Shown: piece after piece, positions 13,398 through 21,949 of the stretch
How the letters are laid out: every line of letters begins with the position of its first letter
Position numbering within the stretch: the first letter of the stretch is position 1
Translations under genes and position numbers: made by a program
Source of the DNA: UMGS363 sp051891935
Lineage (GTDB): Bacteria; Bacillota; Clostridia; Oscillospirales; Ruminococcaceae
NCBI GenBank assembly: GCA_051891935.1
Contig: JBJFFR010000157.1
Location: forward strand, 31,637 to 95,636
DNA: 64,000 nt
Direction: 5' to 3'
The notes under the pieces: generated by a model
Seen by the model: only the letters and a program-made list of their open reading frames with translations
Databases searched by the model: none
What the model was told of the DNA's origin: nothing

Positions 13398-16300
13398 ATG
13401 AACATGAACAGATCGGCAAACTTCGACAACAACTGGGAATTTGCACTTCTCGAAAACGGCGCAGGCTATGACAAAGCCGCAAGCTGCGGCAGCTTTAAGC
13501 CGGTTGAGATACCTCACGACTGGCTGATTTACGATACAAATAACCTATACAAAAGCGGCGAAGGCTGGTACCGCAAATGCTTTAGCATTGTCAAGGGCGA
13601 TAAGTCGTTCAGCATTGATTTTGACGGCGTTTATACTGACAGCACAGTTTATGTAAACGGCAGAAAAGCCGGTGACTGGCACTATGGCTACTCGTCATTT
13701 TCATTTGATATAACCGACCTGCTCAATGACGGAGAAAACACAATTATGGTGCAGGTACGCTTCGTATCGCCGAATTCAAGATGGTATTCGGGCGCAGGCA
13801 TCTACCGCAGCGTTTATCTCACCGAAACGAACAAAACGCACATACTTTGGAACGGAGTTTACGTTACCGCAAATTCGGAAAACGGAGCTGTTCACGTTGA
13901 TACCGAAGCTGTCGGCGATTATGACAGCATAAAATATACCGTTTACGATATGAACGGAAGCATCGCCGCCGAATCGGATTGCGCCGATTTTAACGTGAAA
14001 GATCATAAGCTCTGGGATATCGATTCACCCGTTTTTTACACTCTCCGAGCAAGCCTTATCAAGGACGGAGAAATACTTGATTCTTTTGAAACCGACTTCG
14101 GCTTTCGCAGCATAAGGTTTGACCCTGATAACGGCTTCTTCCTCAATGATAAAAACATAAAAATAAAAGGCGTCTGCCTTCATCACGATATGGGTGCGCT
14201 CGGTGCGGCTGTGAACCGCCGTGCTATTGAACGCCAGCTTTTACTTATGAAGGAAATGGGCGCAAATGCGATACGCACTTCACATAATATGCCTGCAAGA
14301 GAGCTGCTTGAAATATGCGACAGGATAGGTCTGCTCGTCAACTGTGAGAGCTTCGATATGTGGGAGCTGCCGAAGACGGAATTCGACAACGCTCGCTTCT
14401 TTAAGGAAACCGCTCACGCAGATGTAGAAAGCTGGGTAAAACGTGACCGCAACCACCCCTGCGTTATAATGTGGAGCATCGGAAACGAGATCTACGACAC
14501 TCACGCATCGGAGCACGGTCTGGAGATCGCACAGATGCTCGCAGGCTATGTCCGTGAATTTGACCCGAACAAGCACGCCGAAGTTACTATCGGCTCAAAC
14601 TATATCGAATGGGAAAACGCACAGAAGGTCGGAGAGTTCCTCGTCAACTCGGGCTATAACTACACCGAACGCTGCTATGACGAGCATCACAAAAAATATC
14701 CGAATGTCGTTATCTACGGCAGCGAAACCTCGTCCGAAGTGCGCAGCCGAGGAATATATCATTTTCCTGCGTCAAAGCCGCTCCTCACCCACGATGACAA
14801 CCAATGCTCATCGCTCGCAAACAGCTGCGTTGTTTGGGGAAAACCTGCCGAAATAGCCTGGATAGAAGACCGTGACAGAAAGTTCTGCGCAGGTCAGTTC
14901 GTATGGACGGGCATTGACTATATAGGCGAACCTACTCCTTACAGCAGCAAAAACAGCTTCTTCGGAATGATGGACACAGCCTGCTTTCCGAAGGACGCAT
15001 ACTATTTCTATCAGTCCGTCTGGTCGGACAAGCCGATGATACACCTTCTCCCCTACTGGGATTTCAACAACGGTCAGATCATTGACGTTATCGCATATTC
15101 GACCGCCGACAATGCAGAGCTTTTCCTCAACGGCAGATCACTCGGCAAGCAAACGATCGATCATAAGCACGGCGATGTTCTCCATTTTGCTTGGAGCGTT
15201 CCATACGAAAAGGGCGAGCTTAAAGCGGTCGCTTATGATGAAAACGGAAATGTTATCGCCGAAGACATTCAGCGAAGCTTCGGCAATGCAGCTGCAATTA
15301 AGCTTTCCGCAGACAGAACGGAAATACTCTCGGGCGGACGTGATCTTGCCTTCATCGAGATATCCGCTGTCGATGGAAACGGCACCTTTGCCGCAAACGC
15401 ACGCAACTATGTCAAGGTCGAAGTAAGCGGCAGCGGCAGGCTTATGGGACTTGACAACGGCGACTCGACCGACTATGAACAGTACAAGACCGATACTCGC
15501 CGACTTTTCAGCGGCAAGCTGCTTGCAATAGTTTCCTCCGACAACACCGAAGGCGAGATCACGGTTAAGGTCACCTCGAACGGACTGGAAAGCGCAGAGG
15601 TAAAAATTGCGGTAAACGGAAGCTCAGACATCCGCTGTGAAAAGCTTGTTCCGCAGATCACTCACGATGAAAATGTAAACGGCGAGCTTATCCCGATGCG
15701 AAAGATCGAAGCCGAATGTATTGACAGCGCAAAGCTTGACGAAAACAAGAAAACTGCGCTTGTTCGGTATAAGATATTCCCCGAAAACGCAAGCTTCTCC
15801 GATATAAGCTGTAAGGTCGTAAGCGAAAGCAGCGCACCTATCAATTATGCCGAAGCTGAGATCGCAAGCAGCGATACTATCCGTGTTACCGCAAAGGGCG
15901 ACGGAAAATTCACGCTCCGCATCTACGGAAACAACGGCTCTGAATATCCGCAGGTCATCTCCGATCTTCCGTTTGAAGCAAGCGGTCTCGGACAGGCTTC
16001 TATCGACCCGTATACCGACGTTCCTGCCTGCATTTACAAGTATACAAGCGAACCTGTCACAATAATGGAACAGGGCGCAATAGGCGGCATACGCAGCAGA
16101 ACAGCCGTAGGCTTTGCCTCGGTCGAATTCGGCAAAAACGGCTCCGACTCACTCACTCTTAATATAGGCAACTGCAACAACCGTGATATCCCCGTTGAGC
16201 TTTACGCAGGTGACCCCGACAACGGCGGCGAACACATCGAAACGCTGATGTTCCCCCACAACAACGGCTGGGACAAGCCTTCTCCGCATAAATTCACGCT

Positions 16301-16751
16301 CACAAAACCGATATGCGGCACGGTTGATCTTTACTTTGTATTCAATGACAACAATATCTTCGGTGGATTTGCTTTTTCGGGTGCAAATGACCCGTTTGGC
16401 TGTATTTCCGCAGGTTCATACGAGAATATCTACGGCGATGAATTTGAAGTCAGCGGCGGCAGAGTTATAAACATCGGAAACAATGTTGTTATCGACTTTG
16501 GCGAGCTCGATTTCTCCGAAGGTGCTTCAAAGGTTGAGATCGTCGGCAGCACTCCGAACGATATAAACGCTATCCAGATACGTTATAACTCAAACGGAAC
16601 ACAGAAAACAACGCTTGTGAACTTTATTCATTCCGAAAATTACAGCGTCCAAACCTTTGATATTGATAAGATAAGCGGCAAAACACAGCTCAGCTTTGTA
16701 TTCATGCCGGGAACGGACTTCAACTTTGACAGCTTCAGATTCATTAACTAA
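13398..16751 (+). CDS. Glycoside hydrolase family 2 enzyme with C-terminal CBM6-like modules
   Basis: 1117 aa, no signal peptide. Order: jelly-roll sugar-binding domain (about 1-165, with HDWLIYD, GEGWYRKCF, VQVRFVSPNSRWYSGAGIYR), Ig-like domain (about 170-255), TIM barrel (about 260-560), DUF4982/Ig-like domains (about 575-745), then about 370 residues of CBM6-like beta modules (GTVDLYFVFND, TQLSFVFMPGTDFNFDSF). The acid/base is E364 (in WSIGNEIYD) and the nucleophile E443 (in IYGSETSSEVR). The domain set fits beta-galactosidase-like GH2; actual specificity (galactoside, glucuronide, other) cannot be read. GGAAGG precedes the ATG. The next two genes follow closely. Carbohydrate-binding modules on a cytosolic enzyme are odd, see findings. 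Confidence 0.88.
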   Translation: MNMNRSANFDNNWEFALLENGAGYDKAASCGSFKPVEIPHDWLIYDTNNLYKSGEGWYRKCFSIVKGDKSFSIDFDGVYTDSTVYVNGRKAGDWHYGYSSFSFDITDLLNDGENTIMVQVRFVSPNSRWYSGAGIYRSVYLTETNKTHILWNGVYVTANSENGAVHVDTEAVGDYDSIKYTVYDMNGSIAAESDCADFNVKDHKLWDIDSPVFYTLRASLIKDGEILDSFETDFGFRSIRFDPDNGFFLNDKNIKIKGVCLHHDMGALGAAVNRRAIERQLLLMKEMGANAIRTSHNMPARELLEICDRIGLLVNCESFDMWELPKTEFDNARFFKETAHADVESWVKRDRNHPCVIMWSIGNEIYDTHASEHGLEIAQMLAGYVREFDPNKHAEVTIGSNYIEWENAQKVGEFLVNSGYNYTERCYDEHHKKYPNVVIYGSETSSEVRSRGIYHFPASKPLLTHDDNQCSSLANSCVVWGKPAEIAWIEDRDRKFCAGQFVWTGIDYIGEPTPYSSKNSFFGMMDTACFPKDAYYFYQSVWSDKPMIHLLPYWDFNNGQIIDVIAYSTADNAELFLNGRSLGKQTIDHKHGDVLHFAWSVPYEKGELKAVAYDENGNVIAEDIQRSFGNAAAIKLSADRTEILSGGRDLAFIEISAVDGNGTFAANARNYVKVEVSGSGRLMGLDNGDSTDYEQYKTDTRRLFSGKLLAIVSSDNTEGEITVKVTSNGLESAEVKIAVNGSSDIRCEKLVPQITHDENVNGELIPMRKIEAECIDSAKLDENKKTALVRYKIFPENASFSDISCKVVSESSAPINYAEAEIASSDTIRVTAKGDGKFTLRIYGNNGSEYPQVISDLPFEASGLGQASIDPYTDVPACIYKYTSEPVTIMEQGAIGGIRSRTAVGFASVEFGKNGSDSLTLNIGNCNNRDIPVELYAGDPDNGGEHIETLMFPHNNGWDKPSPHKFTLTKPICGTVDLYFVFNDNNIFGGFAFSGANDPFGCISAGSYENIYGDEFEVSGGRVINIGNNVVIDFGELDFSEGASKVEIVGSTPNDINAIQIRYNSNGTQKTTLVNFIHSENYSVQTFDIDKISGKTQLSFVFMPGTDFNFDSFRFIN

Positions 16752-16765
16752 TAGAGGTTTTAATT

Positions 16766-17815
16766 TTGGATAAAATAATAATAAAGCTTGCAACAGCAAC
16801 TGCCTGTATTTTACTTGCTGCAGCAATAGTTTCTGCAGTTATACTCGTTGTAAGGAACACAAAAAAGATAGATGAAACGCCGTCGGTACCTGCAATGACA
16901 GCGGTCTGCGAAACACAAACCGAACCGACCGAAACCACAGCCGAGGAAACCTCCTACGTTTTCGATATCGAAGATGTGACCGATGCGCCCGAGGTTACGA
17001 CCGTTCCCGATGAAACGGATGAAAACCTTGAAACGTCAACGAGCAGAACTGTCATCACAAGCCGAAAGCGCAAGGACTACGATCAGAATTCGGTCTATAT
17101 CGACATGGAATCGGTGCTGCAGAATCCCGAGCTTCCCATCGGCTGCGAAATAACTGCACTTACAATATATCTTCGCTATCTCGGCTTTGACGCAGACAAG
17201 GTTGATCTTGCGAAAAACTATCTTCCGAAGGGCGGAAATGCGCAGTACAAGGACGATCTGCTTTACAAGGACAGCTTTTTCGAATACTTTATAGGTGACC
17301 CGTTTTCGCGCGGCTATGGCTGCTTTTCCAACGCTATAGTCAAAGCCGCAAACAAGTATCTTGACGATCACGGCGGCGGTTATGATGTTATCAATCTCTC
17401 GGGTTCAAGCCCCGATGTTCTGTACGATTATCTTGCACAGGGGATCCCCGTTATCTGCTGGGGAACGGACGGAATGATCGAGCCCGAATACTACGAAAGC
17501 TGGTATGACAACGCAACGGGCGAAAAGCTCGACTGGTATCTCAACGAGCATTGCTTCGTGCTTGCCGGTTTTAATATGAGCGCCGATCTTGTCACGCTGA
17601 ACGACCCAATGAAGGGCATCATCGACTACAACATAAACAAGTTTGAAACACGTTATGCGCAGATGTACAGTCAGGCAATAGTCATCCTCCCCAAAGACAG
17701 CGAAGAAACGGAAGAAACACAGACCGCTGCCGTAAACGAGGATTCCCCCGACAGCGAAACGGACGAACCGGATGGTTCTTTGTCCGATAATGAAGCATGG
17801 GAAGATGTAGAATGA
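16766..17815 (+). CDS. Membrane-anchored C39-like cysteine peptidase domain protein
   Basis: 349 aa, TTG start (AGAGG upstream). Residues about 8-30 form one transmembrane helix (ATACILLAAAIVSAVILVV). About 85 residues rich in Thr/Glu (TQTEPTETTAEET) serve as a wall-spanning stalk. The domain at about 115-310 has NPELPIGCEITALTIYLRYLG with the putative nucleophile Cys, WYLNEHCFVLAGF with the putative His, and TLNDPMKG with the Asp. This is the C39_2 (BtrH-like/papain-fold) pattern seen in secreted Firmicutes proteins. An acidic Ser/Glu/Asp tail ends it. Substrate is unknown. It starts 14 bp after the GH2 gene, so the two share an mRNA though one is cytosolic and one surface-bound. Confidence 0.8.
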   Translation: MDKIIIKLATATACILLAAAIVSAVILVVRNTKKIDETPSVPAMTAVCETQTEPTETTAEETSYVFDIEDVTDAPEVTTVPDETDENLETSTSRTVITSRKRKDYDQNSVYIDMESVLQNPELPIGCEITALTIYLRYLGFDADKVDLAKNYLPKGGNAQYKDDLLYKDSFFEYFIGDPFSRGYGCFSNAIVKAANKYLDDHGGGYDVINLSGSSPDVLYDYLAQGIPVICWGTDGMIEPEYYESWYDNATGEKLDWYLNEHCFVLAGFNMSADLVTLNDPMKGIIDYNINKFETRYAQMYSQAIVILPKDSEETEETQTAAVNEDSPDSETDEPDGSLSDNEAWEDVE

Positions 17816-17830
17816 TCGAAAGGAAAATTT

Positions 17831-18550
17831 ATGGCAGAAAATATTGAATGGTATTCAAGAACGGAGCTTATCTTCGGCGAAGAAGCAATAAAAAAGCTCG
17901 CCGATGCAAGAGTTGCCGTTTTCGGCGTAGGCGGTGTGGGAGGTTTCGCTGTTGAAGCGCTTGCACGTTCGGGAGTGGGCGCGCTTGATTTGATCGACAA
18001 CGACACAGTTGCCCTTACGAACCTCAACCGACAGATAATAGCGCTTCGTTCGACTGTCGGCGAATACAAGGTCGATGTCGCAGCAAAGCGTATCCTTGAT
18101 ATAAACCCCGACATAAAGCTCAACGCTTACAGAACATTTTTTACCCCCGAAACCGCCGACAGCTTTGACTTTTCCGAATACGACTATGTGATAGACGCAA
18201 TAGATACCGTTACGGGAAAGATAGAGCTCGTTATGAAAGCGCAGGCGGCAGGAACACCGATAATATGCTCAATGGGCGCAGGAAACAAGCTTGACCCGAC
18301 AAAATTTGAGGTTGCCGACATATATAAAACATCGGTCTGCCCTCTTGCAAGAGTAATGCGCTATGAACTGAAAAAAAGAGGAGTAAAACACCTGAAATGC
18401 GTATATTCAACGGAGCAGCCGATCACTCCCCTTCCTACCGATGAAGCATCGGGAAAACGGCAGACTCCCGGCAGCTGTGCATTTGTCCCGTCCGTTGCAG
18501 GACTTATCATTGCAGGAGAAGTTATAAAGGACCTCGCTTTTAATGCGTAA
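17831..18550 (+). CDS. tcdA: tRNA threonylcarbamoyladenosine dehydratase
   Basis: 239-aa E1-like enzyme that cyclises t6A37 of tRNA to ct6A using ATP. The nucleotide-binding motif RVAVFGVGGVGGFAVEALARS, the DLIDNDTVALTNLNRQI segment with the arginine finger, DYVIDAIDTV, and CSMGAGNKLDPTKF match the TcdA (YgdL/CsdL) subgroup of ThiF/MoeB. There is no zinc-ribbon CxxC pair of the MoeB type. The length is near family norm. GAAAGGA precedes the ATG; it starts 15 bp after the peptidase gene. The stop codon TAA is part of the TAATGCG heptamer array. Confidence 0.9.
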   Translation: MAENIEWYSRTELIFGEEAIKKLADARVAVFGVGGVGGFAVEALARSGVGALDLIDNDTVALTNLNRQIIALRSTVGEYKVDVAAKRILDINPDIKLNAYRTFFTPETADSFDFSEYDYVIDAIDTVTGKIELVMKAQAAGTPIICSMGAGNKLDPTKFEVADIYKTSVCPLARVMRYELKKRGVKHLKCVYSTEQPITPLPTDEASGKRQTPGSCAFVPSVAGLIIAGEVIKDLAFNA

Positions 18551-18573
18551 TTCGTAATGCGTAATGCGTAATT
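18543..18573. repeat. TAAT(T/G)CG heptamer array
   Basis: Units TAATGCG, TAATTCG, TAATGCG, TAATGCG, TAATTG. The first unit overlaps the last codons and the stop of tcdA. Confidence 0.75.
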
Positions 18574-18641
18574 GTTTTGCTACGAAAATTGTCATTATTT
18601 TTGATGCGGATTCCATATCTGCCTGATTTTACCCCAAAATA

Positions 18642-18695
18642 AAAAACGACAAACGAAATATCAGAAACGAATTTCGTTTGTCGTTTTTATTTTTG
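18642..18695. terminator. Bidirectional terminator between tcdA and the wall-repeat gene
   Basis: Perfect 18-bp stem AAAAACGACAAACGAAAT (18642-18659) / ATTTCGTTTGTCGTTTTT (18671-18688), with T runs on both strands. Confidence 0.88.
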
Positions 18696-18710
18696 TGAAT
18701 TGCGTATTTT

Positions 18711-19571
18711 TCAATTATTCAATCTGTAATCATTAATAAACCACAGCAGTTGGCAGAATTTTTCCGCTGTTTTGTCCTTGAATGCGAAAAGGAATGCGGT
18801 ATCATCGCCTCTTACAGAATAGGTTTCTCCGTCCATTGTAATTTCAAGCTTATATATCTCGGGATCTGTCCACCAATAATCAATATCGGCAGGATCATCG
18901 GATTCGTCCTCTCCCTCGTATGCCGCAGGAGTATATCCCGTGAGCAGATAGTTGTTTTCAATGAAAAATCCGCTTACCGTTGATTTTATATCGGCAGCAC
19001 CGCTCTCTTTGACCATGCTGTAAAAAGCCTGTATATCAGCTTTGGACATCTTTTTGGTTGTCACCTTACCGTCATGTCCTGTGTAGGTAAGCGTTTTGCC
19101 TTTTGCTTCTACAATGATAGTTTCATCGCAGCAGTCCATATTTGAAATGACGTATTTTATTGAAAAATCGGACGGATAAGCTGCCGACTTGCTTCTTTTT
19201 CCGCTCCAGATACCATCACTGTTGAAGTAATACTTCTTTCCGCCGATAACTTGTGTTCCCGTTGCAGCCGTGCCGTCGGAAAACTTGAAATAATACCATT
19301 TTCCGTCTATCTTTCGCCAGCCCTTGCAGGCGTGACCCGTCACATAGTAACGCTTTGCGCCGCTCTTTGTCGTCGTGAAGCCGGAATACTTTTTGTAATT
19401 CTTGCCGCTTTCATCGTACTTATACAAAACATTGTCGCACTTGTACAAGCCGTAATGCGTTCCCGTCGGCTTTTCCTGATAGAGGGTAAACATACCTCCA
19501 TAAGCTTGCGTTTGTATCGACAGAGAAAGCATCAACATTGCACATAGAATAATGCAAAATAGTTTTTTCAT
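18711..19571 (-). CDS. Secreted cell-wall-binding-repeat protein
   Basis: 286 aa from the ATG at 19571 (TTGGAGGAT upstream). A cleavable signal peptide, LFCIILCAMLMLSLSIQTQA, ends around residue 22. Residues about 30-130 hold choline/glucan-binding-type aromatic repeats: YKCDNVLYKYDESGK, KIDGKWYYFKFSDGTAATG, GGKKYYFNSDGIW. The C-terminal 150 residues form an unrecognised domain (ETIIVEAKGKTLTYTG, YKLEITMDGETYSVRGD). It starts 19 bp after the GH5-CBM2 gene on the same strand and shares its promoter, suggesting surface attachment or a partner of that cellulase. Function beyond wall association is not supported. Confidence 0.75.
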   Translation of the reverse strand: MKKLFCIILCAMLMLSLSIQTQAYGGMFTLYQEKPTGTHYGLYKCDNVLYKYDESGKNYKKYSGFTTTKSGAKRYYVTGHACKGWRKIDGKWYYFKFSDGTAATGTQVIGGKKYYFNSDGIWSGKRSKSAAYPSDFSIKYVISNMDCCDETIIVEAKGKTLTYTGHDGKVTTKKMSKADIQAFYSMVKESGAADIKSTVSGFFIENNYLLTGYTPAAYEGEDESDDPADIDYWWTDPEIYKLEITMDGETYSVRGDDTAFLFAFKDKTAEKFCQLLWFINDYRLNN

Positions 19572-19590
19572 TCTATCCTCCAAAATTATA

Positions 19591-21738
19591 TTACTTTTTC
19601 TCCGAAAGCGTGATGCCGTTCTTTCCAAGGGGTATTTCATGATCAAGTCCGACAAATTTTCCATTCTCCTGCCATAAAACCTCCTTGACAAAGTTGTACT
19701 TCTCGGTGTCCCATGTCACAAAGTCATCCTTGACAAGTCCGCCCGTATCGCCCGAGTTAGCATTGAAACACCAGAAAGTATGATTTATCTTGTTTGTCTT
19801 GATAAATTTGCGCAGATGCGTCATCCATGTAAGGTTCGGCTCGGTCATATAACCGCCCCATTCGCCGATAAGCAGCGGAGCGATGCCGTCCTCCTGAATA
19901 AAGAACCAGTTGTCACGCCAGCAGTCTTTATAAAGGCTGTCGTAGTTGTATCCGCTCTTGAACCAAGGCTGCTGATATACCGCAGGGCCGTAGTCGTGCG
20001 GCGAGTAAACAAGCTTGTTCTGATATTTTCCGAGATCAATGGGATTATCCTTTACACCTCGGAGATTTCCGCCCCACCAGTTGAAATAGTAGTCGCCGGA
20101 ATTCGTTGAGCTGAAATTGCCGTTTTTCTTCGTGTCGATCGGATAGATCTCAATGCCCTCTACCATAACGAGAACGTTCGGGTTCTGTTTAAGTACGCTG
20201 TTTGCAGCCTTTTCGGCAATGTATTTCCAGTTGTCGCTGTCCTTGGAGTTGTCCCACTTTGCTCTCGGGGATTCGTTCGGCTTGCCGTGCGGCTCGTTTT
20301 CAAGGTCAAAAGCAATGATAGTATCATCGTTCTTATAACGCTTCGCCATCCATGCAAGCGTGTCAAGGTAGTCCTTTTCGCTGATGTTTGAATCCGTCCA
20401 GAGCGCCTTCATGTGACCCATCGAATCGGTCTTTGCACAGTGGATATCTATCATTATTTTAAGTCCGTTCGCACGGCACTGACCGACAACATAATCGAAT
20501 ATCTCAAGGCTGTTCATTCCGACAAGATAGGAATTCGTTGCCTGATTGAAATTTGCTGTCGGGTAGCTTCCGTTCGACCAGCTCTTGATAAGCTCGCTCG
20601 AGATCGGAACACGGAGAAGATTGAAGCCGTGATCGGCAATAGATGCAATGGAAGTGTTGAGGTCACACGCCCATAAGCCGTCAAAGGTGTTCGTTCCCGT
20701 ATTGTAGCCGAACCAGTTGCAGCCCGTAAGCCAGACCTCCTTGCCGTTTTTGTCAACGATCTTTGTTCCCTTAACGGAAAGCCAGTCATCCGTTGTCGGC
20801 TTCGGAACATCCTTCGCAGCAACTATTGCAGGGTTATTGTTTCCGACGCTGCTGTTATTGTTATTGTTACTATTGTTGTTGCCGTTGTTTCCGCTGCCCG
20901 TTCCCGAAGCTGTTACCGTGCCGCATTTGAGCGTGGCCTTTGAAGCGTCAACAGAGCTTGCGTTTTTGAGTATCATGCCAAAGGTTGCTTCACTTCCGGC
21001 ATTTACATCGGTGTTATAATCAACGGGAGTTACGGTTATTTTTCCGTTTTTCAAAGTGAAATTACAGTTCCACGACTGGTCAACAGTGACGCTGCTTCCG
21101 ACCGGGATCGTAACCGTCCAGCCGGAAATATTTCCGCTGCCGTCGTTTTTCACCGCACCGTCAATCTGAACATAATCGGTCGTTCCGTCATTCCATCCGT
21201 TAGCGGTGTTGAGAATAAGCGATATTCCCTCTGAATTGCCTGTATTTTTCGATGATGTTTCTTTCTTTGCGGTCGTTGTCTTTGCAGTAGTTGTCTTTGC
21301 AGTAGTTGTCTTTGCAGTAGTTGTCTTTGAGGTTGTTTCTTTTGTTGAAGTAGTCTGAACCTTACTGTCGATTTTATCCTGCCCGGCATCGGTCGAAGGG
21401 CTGACAGCTTCATCGACAGGCGCAGCATCGGTAATTTCATCATCCGTAGGCTCAACATCAACGGTATCATCCTCCGAAGCGTCGGCGGTCGAAGCGGTAA
21501 TAACAACGACCGAAGCGTTTTCGGCGCTGTCACCGTAGGGATCATAGTCATCTGCAAACGGGTCGTAATCATCACCGAAAACATCCGCCTGCTTTTCGGT
21601 CTGTTCGATCTCCTGCGTAACCGAAGTATTGGCAGTGACCGCTTCTGTGACCTCCGTATCAGCCGCCTTATTTCCGCAGGAAGCAAGCGTTGAACAAGCA
21701 ATAAGCATTGAAACGACAAAAGCTATGTACTTTTTCAT
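19591..21738 (-). CDS. GH5 endoglucanase lipoprotein with CBM2-type module
   Basis: 715 aa. The signal peptide ends in the lipobox LASC, so it should be lipid-anchored outside the membrane. About 100 acidic, Thr-rich residues follow, then four KTTTA repeats. Next come a CBM2-like cellulose-binding domain (about 175-285, with GWTVTIPVGSSVTVDQSWNC and GKITVTPVDYN), an Asn/Gly/Ser linker, and a GH5 barrel (about 325-700). The acid/base is E482 in FDLENEPHG and the nucleophile E626 in LLIGEWGG. It hydrolyses beta-1,4-glucan by retention. No dockerin, so it is non-cellulosomal. The start at 21738 is preferred over an ATG two codons upstream because of AAAGAGG spacing. It is co-transcribed with the wall-repeat protein. 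Confidence 0.92.
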   Translation of the reverse strand: MKKYIAFVVSMLIACSTLASCGNKAADTEVTEAVTANTSVTQEIEQTEKQADVFGDDYDPFADDYDPYGDSAENASVVVITASTADASEDDTVDVEPTDDEITDAAPVDEAVSPSTDAGQDKIDSKVQTTSTKETTSKTTTAKTTTAKTTTAKTTTAKKETSSKNTGNSEGISLILNTANGWNDGTTDYVQIDGAVKNDGSGNISGWTVTIPVGSSVTVDQSWNCNFTLKNGKITVTPVDYNTDVNAGSEATFGMILKNASSVDASKATLKCGTVTASGTGSGNNGNNNSNNNNNSSVGNNNPAIVAAKDVPKPTTDDWLSVKGTKIVDKNGKEVWLTGCNWFGYNTGTNTFDGLWACDLNTSIASIADHGFNLLRVPISSELIKSWSNGSYPTANFNQATNSYLVGMNSLEIFDYVVGQCRANGLKIMIDIHCAKTDSMGHMKALWTDSNISEKDYLDTLAWMAKRYKNDDTIIAFDLENEPHGKPNESPRAKWDNSKDSDNWKYIAEKAANSVLKQNPNVLVMVEGIEIYPIDTKKNGNFSSTNSGDYYFNWWGGNLRGVKDNPIDLGKYQNKLVYSPHDYGPAVYQQPWFKSGYNYDSLYKDCWRDNWFFIQEDGIAPLLIGEWGGYMTEPNLTWMTHLRKFIKTNKINHTFWCFNANSGDTGGLVKDDFVTWDTEKYNFVKEVLWQENGKFVGLDHEIPLGKNGITLSEKK
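21262..21346. repeat. 15-bp tandem repeat encoding the KTTTA linker
   Basis: About four near-identical 15-bp units (plus strand GCAGTAGTTGTCTTT and variants) encode KTTTA x4 within the cellulase. The period is in frame, so unit loss or gain would only change linker length. Confidence 0.75.
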
Positions 21739-21765
21739 TATCATACCTCTTTTCAAGTATTTGAC

Positions 21766-21793
21766 AGTATAGTTAAAAAATTGTGCTGTCCAA
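21766..21793 (-). promoter_or_regulatory. Promoter of the GH5-CBM2 gene
   Basis: -35 TTGGAC (21793-21788), 16-bp spacer, -10 TATACT (21771-21766) on the minus strand. Confidence 0.55.
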
Positions 21794-21879
21794 TTAAACT
21801 AAAATAAACCAAAAAAATTCACACAAAATTTACTCTACTATAATTATACCTTATTTTAGATAAAAGTCAAGAAAATCAG

Positions 21880-21908
21880 TTGACTTTTACCGACAAAAGC
21901 GGTAAAAT
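21880..21908 (+). promoter_or_regulatory. tyrA promoter
   Basis: TTGACT (21880-21885), 17-bp spacer, TAAAAT (21903-21908). Confidence 0.7.
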
Positions 21909-21949
21909 ATTATATATGTTTATGTTGATTTTGAAAGGAATACTCGAAT

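Noticed and set aside
21262..21346. Short tandem repeats resembling a CRISPR array
   Set aside because: The units are contiguous 15-mers without spacers, in frame inside the cellulase linker; no cas genes are nearby.
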